Position numbers and translations under genes: made by a program. Below the pieces are notes generated by a model that searched no databases, had not been told where the DNA came from, and saw only the letters and a program-made list of their open reading frames with translations. DNA of 7,200 bases from Thermoprotei archaeon. Its GTDB lineage: Archaea > Thermoproteota > Methanomethylicia > Nezhaarchaeales > WYZ-LMO8. Below are positions 5,924 to 7,200 of the stretch, in pieces; positions within the stretch are counted from its first letter, which is position 1; the number at the start of each line of letters is the position of its first letter. The stretch is from assembly GCA_003649565.1 (NCBI GenBank), contig QMSF01000039.1:1-7200 (forward strand). The letters are read 5' to 3'.

Positions 5924-6748
5924 ATGAGGATAAGCGACTTGACATGCGATGATAATCACATAAAGGTGAAGTTCGATGATCCACTTATAACGGTTATGAG
6001 CGCGTTAGCTCGTGGAGCTAATGCCCTGCTAGTGACAGATAATGATGATAAGCTTCGGGGTGTAATTACAATTTCAAGAGTTTTAAATTTACTTTCAGCA
6101 TTTGGTCTGGGTTCTAGGTTTATCGATAGCTCTATAAGCCTGTTTATCGATGATAGGCCTTTGTTCATGCATTACGGGTATCCAATAGAAGCTGCTCTTC
6201 AATTAATGATTGAAGAGGGTAAGAGCTACTTAGTTGCAGTTGATGGATTAAAGGCTATGAGCATGTTGACTCATAAATGCATATTAAAAAGGCTATTGAA
6301 AGCAGAGCTGAACATCAATTTAGATAAGCTAAGCTTAAAGAACGTAATAACACTTTTAGCTCATAATAGTCTTGCTGAAGCCTATAAGGCGATGCTTGAA
6401 ATGGGCTATTATGAAGTGCCTATAGTGGAGGACGAAATCATCGGCATTTTGAAGGCAAATGATATTATAAGTGAAGTTATCAATAGAGGTTTTAGGGAAC
6501 TTAGAACGATGAAGGCTTATGATAAATGCGAGATAATTGAAAGACCAGCAGAGAACTTTAATGAAGCATTAGAGCTTGCTCTGAAAGAGAATTTGAACTT
6601 AATACCCATATTAAAGAGCAATGGAGAGCAGGGCTTCGTCAGGCTCGAAGACCTGTTCTTTCAGGCAATAAGAGAGCTAGGAGCCTTTAAGGTAGCTGAA
6701 ATGATTAAAACGATACCAGGCGATATTCTCGTAGAAAGCAAGGGGTGA
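5924..6748 (+). CDS. protein with four CBS domains (two Bateman modules)
   Basis: Soluble protein of 274 residues built only from CBS repeats, which pair to bind adenosine-containing ligands (AMP, ATP, SAM and others) and act as sensors. Approximate repeats are 12-58 (ALLVTDNDDKLRGVITISRV), 76-125, 138-187 (EVPIVEDEIIGILKANDII) and 197-250 (LIPILKSNGEQGFVRLEDL). No catalytic, DNA-binding or membrane domain is seen, so the output must be through a partner. I chose the ATG at 5924 because MRISDL at once begins the usual CBS entry; the frame is open back to a TTG at 5879, adding 15 basic residues, but neither start has a good ribosome-binding site. Only 2 bp separate its stop from the archaemetzincin start, so the two are coupled. 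It is divergent from the symporter-ligase operon. Ligand unknown. Confidence 0.85.
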   Translation: MRISDLTCDDNHIKVKFDDPLITVMSALARGANALLVTDNDDKLRGVITISRVLNLLSAFGLGSRFIDSSISLFIDDRPLFMHYGYPIEAALQLMIEEGKSYLVAVDGLKAMSMLTHKCILKRLLKAELNINLDKLSLKNVITLLAHNSLAEAYKAMLEMGYYEVPIVEDEIIGILKANDIISEVINRGFRELRTMKAYDKCEIIERPAENFNEALELALKENLNLIPILKSNGEQGFVRLEDLFFQAIRELGAFKVAEMIKTIPGDILVESKG

Positions 6749-6750
6749 AG

Positions 6751-7200
6751 TTGACGGCTCAAGATAAAGTTAAGGTACTTATTCAGCCATTAAATTCGAT
6801 AGATGACAGCATAATAAACAGGGTTGCTTCGAAGCTCAATAGCTCCTTTAAGCTTTTTACTTTTGCAGTATCGCATAAGCATATTGACATACCTCCTCAC
6901 GCATTTAATGGAGAGAGGAGACAATATAATTCATCAATCATTTTGGAGGAGTTATCGCATTTATATAGCAAAGGGCTCTTTGGAGATTACGAAAAGGTCG
7001 TTGGACTAGCTGATGTTGATGCGTACGTGTTTGGCTTAAACTTCGTTTTCGGCGAGGCTCTTCTTGGAGTACCTGTTGCCGTTGTTTATCTTGTTAGGCT
7101 TAGACCAGAGTTCTATGGTAAGCTGCCCAATCATGAGCTTTTTATAGAGAGAATATGCAAAGAAGTGATGCATGAGCTCGGCCATACTTTAGGGTTAAGG
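6751..7200 (+). CDS. amzA: archaemetzincin (zinc metalloprotease), 3' end cut by window
   Basis: Archaemetzincin family protein, a putative zinc-dependent peptidase; physiological substrates are unknown. The window shows 150 codons with no stop. After a first strand (VKVLIQPL, 7-14) come the family markers RRQYNSS (56-62) and DVDAYVFGLNFVFGEA, then the metzincin active site HELGHTLGL with zinc ligands H141 and H145 and base E142. The third ligand and the Cys cluster typical of this family lie beyond position 7200. TTG at 6751 follows the CBS gene stop by 2 bp and AAGGGGTGA precedes it. A GTG at 6745, overlapping the CBS stop as GTGA, would add two residues and is equally possible. Coupling to the CBS protein suggests joint expression. 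Confidence 0.9.
   Translation, partial: MTAQDKVKVLIQPLNSIDDSIINRVASKLNSSFKLFTFAVSHKHIDIPPHAFNGERRQYNSSIILEELSHLYSKGLFGDYEKVVGLADVDAYVFGLNFVFGEALLGVPVAVVYLVRLRPEFYGKLPNHELFIERICKEVMHELGHTLGLR

Noticed and set aside
5956..6168. Minus-strand ORF inside the CBS gene.
   Set aside because: It is antisense to a clear CBS repeat region and shows nothing recognisable.
6824..7009. Plus-strand ORF of 61 codons inside the archaemetzincin gene.
   Set aside because: It is in another frame from the archaemetzincin reading, which is open through to the HELGH motif.

Overview
The window looks like a piece of a chromosome from a thermophilic archaeon, probably of the TACK group, though no marker here fixes the lineage. 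The evidence is an archaeal-type THUMP-SPOUT RNA methyltransferase, an archaemetzincin, an AmmeMemoRadiSam-type radical SAM protein, Shine-Dalgarno sites of the GGTGA/GGAGG type, arginine encoded mostly by AGA/AGG and isoleucine often by ATA, and repeated use of TTG and GTG starts. There is no rRNA, tRNA, transposon or CRISPR array. Coding density is high and no gap exceeds about 120 bp.

Layout. Positions 1-5808 are all read on the minus strand and 5879-7200 on the plus strand, so the only divergent promoter region is about 5809-5923. Reading the minus strand leftward from it: a 34-residue single-span membrane peptide, a sodium:solute symporter and an AMP-forming acyl-CoA ligase, spaced 6 and 8 bp apart. 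This is an evident uptake-and-activation operon for an organic acid. A 118-bp gap follows. It holds a 29-residue candidate micro-ORF ending in a Cys-x3-Cys tail, whose stop overlaps the start of the radical SAM gene amrS in a TTGA junction. After amrS comes a small Cys-rich basic protein whose gene appears to be split by a -1 frameshift. Last is a GTG-started THUMP-SPOUT RNA methyltransferase that runs off the left edge.

On the plus strand, a protein with four CBS domains is followed after 2 bp by an archaemetzincin, cut by the right edge just after its HExxH zinc motif.

How the genes may fit together. The accessory peptide, symporter and ligase would import a monocarboxylate or similar acid and trap it as a CoA thioester. 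The divergent CBS protein is of a kind that often binds adenine nucleotides, and ligation consumes ATP and yields AMP, so a link is possible but unproven. Two TGTACA palindromes exactly 10 bp apart in the divergent region are a good candidate operator. The least explained part is the amrS neighbourhood: the coupled Cys-tailed micro-ORF, the nested inverted repeats around its start codon, and the frameshifted Cys-rich protein downstream.
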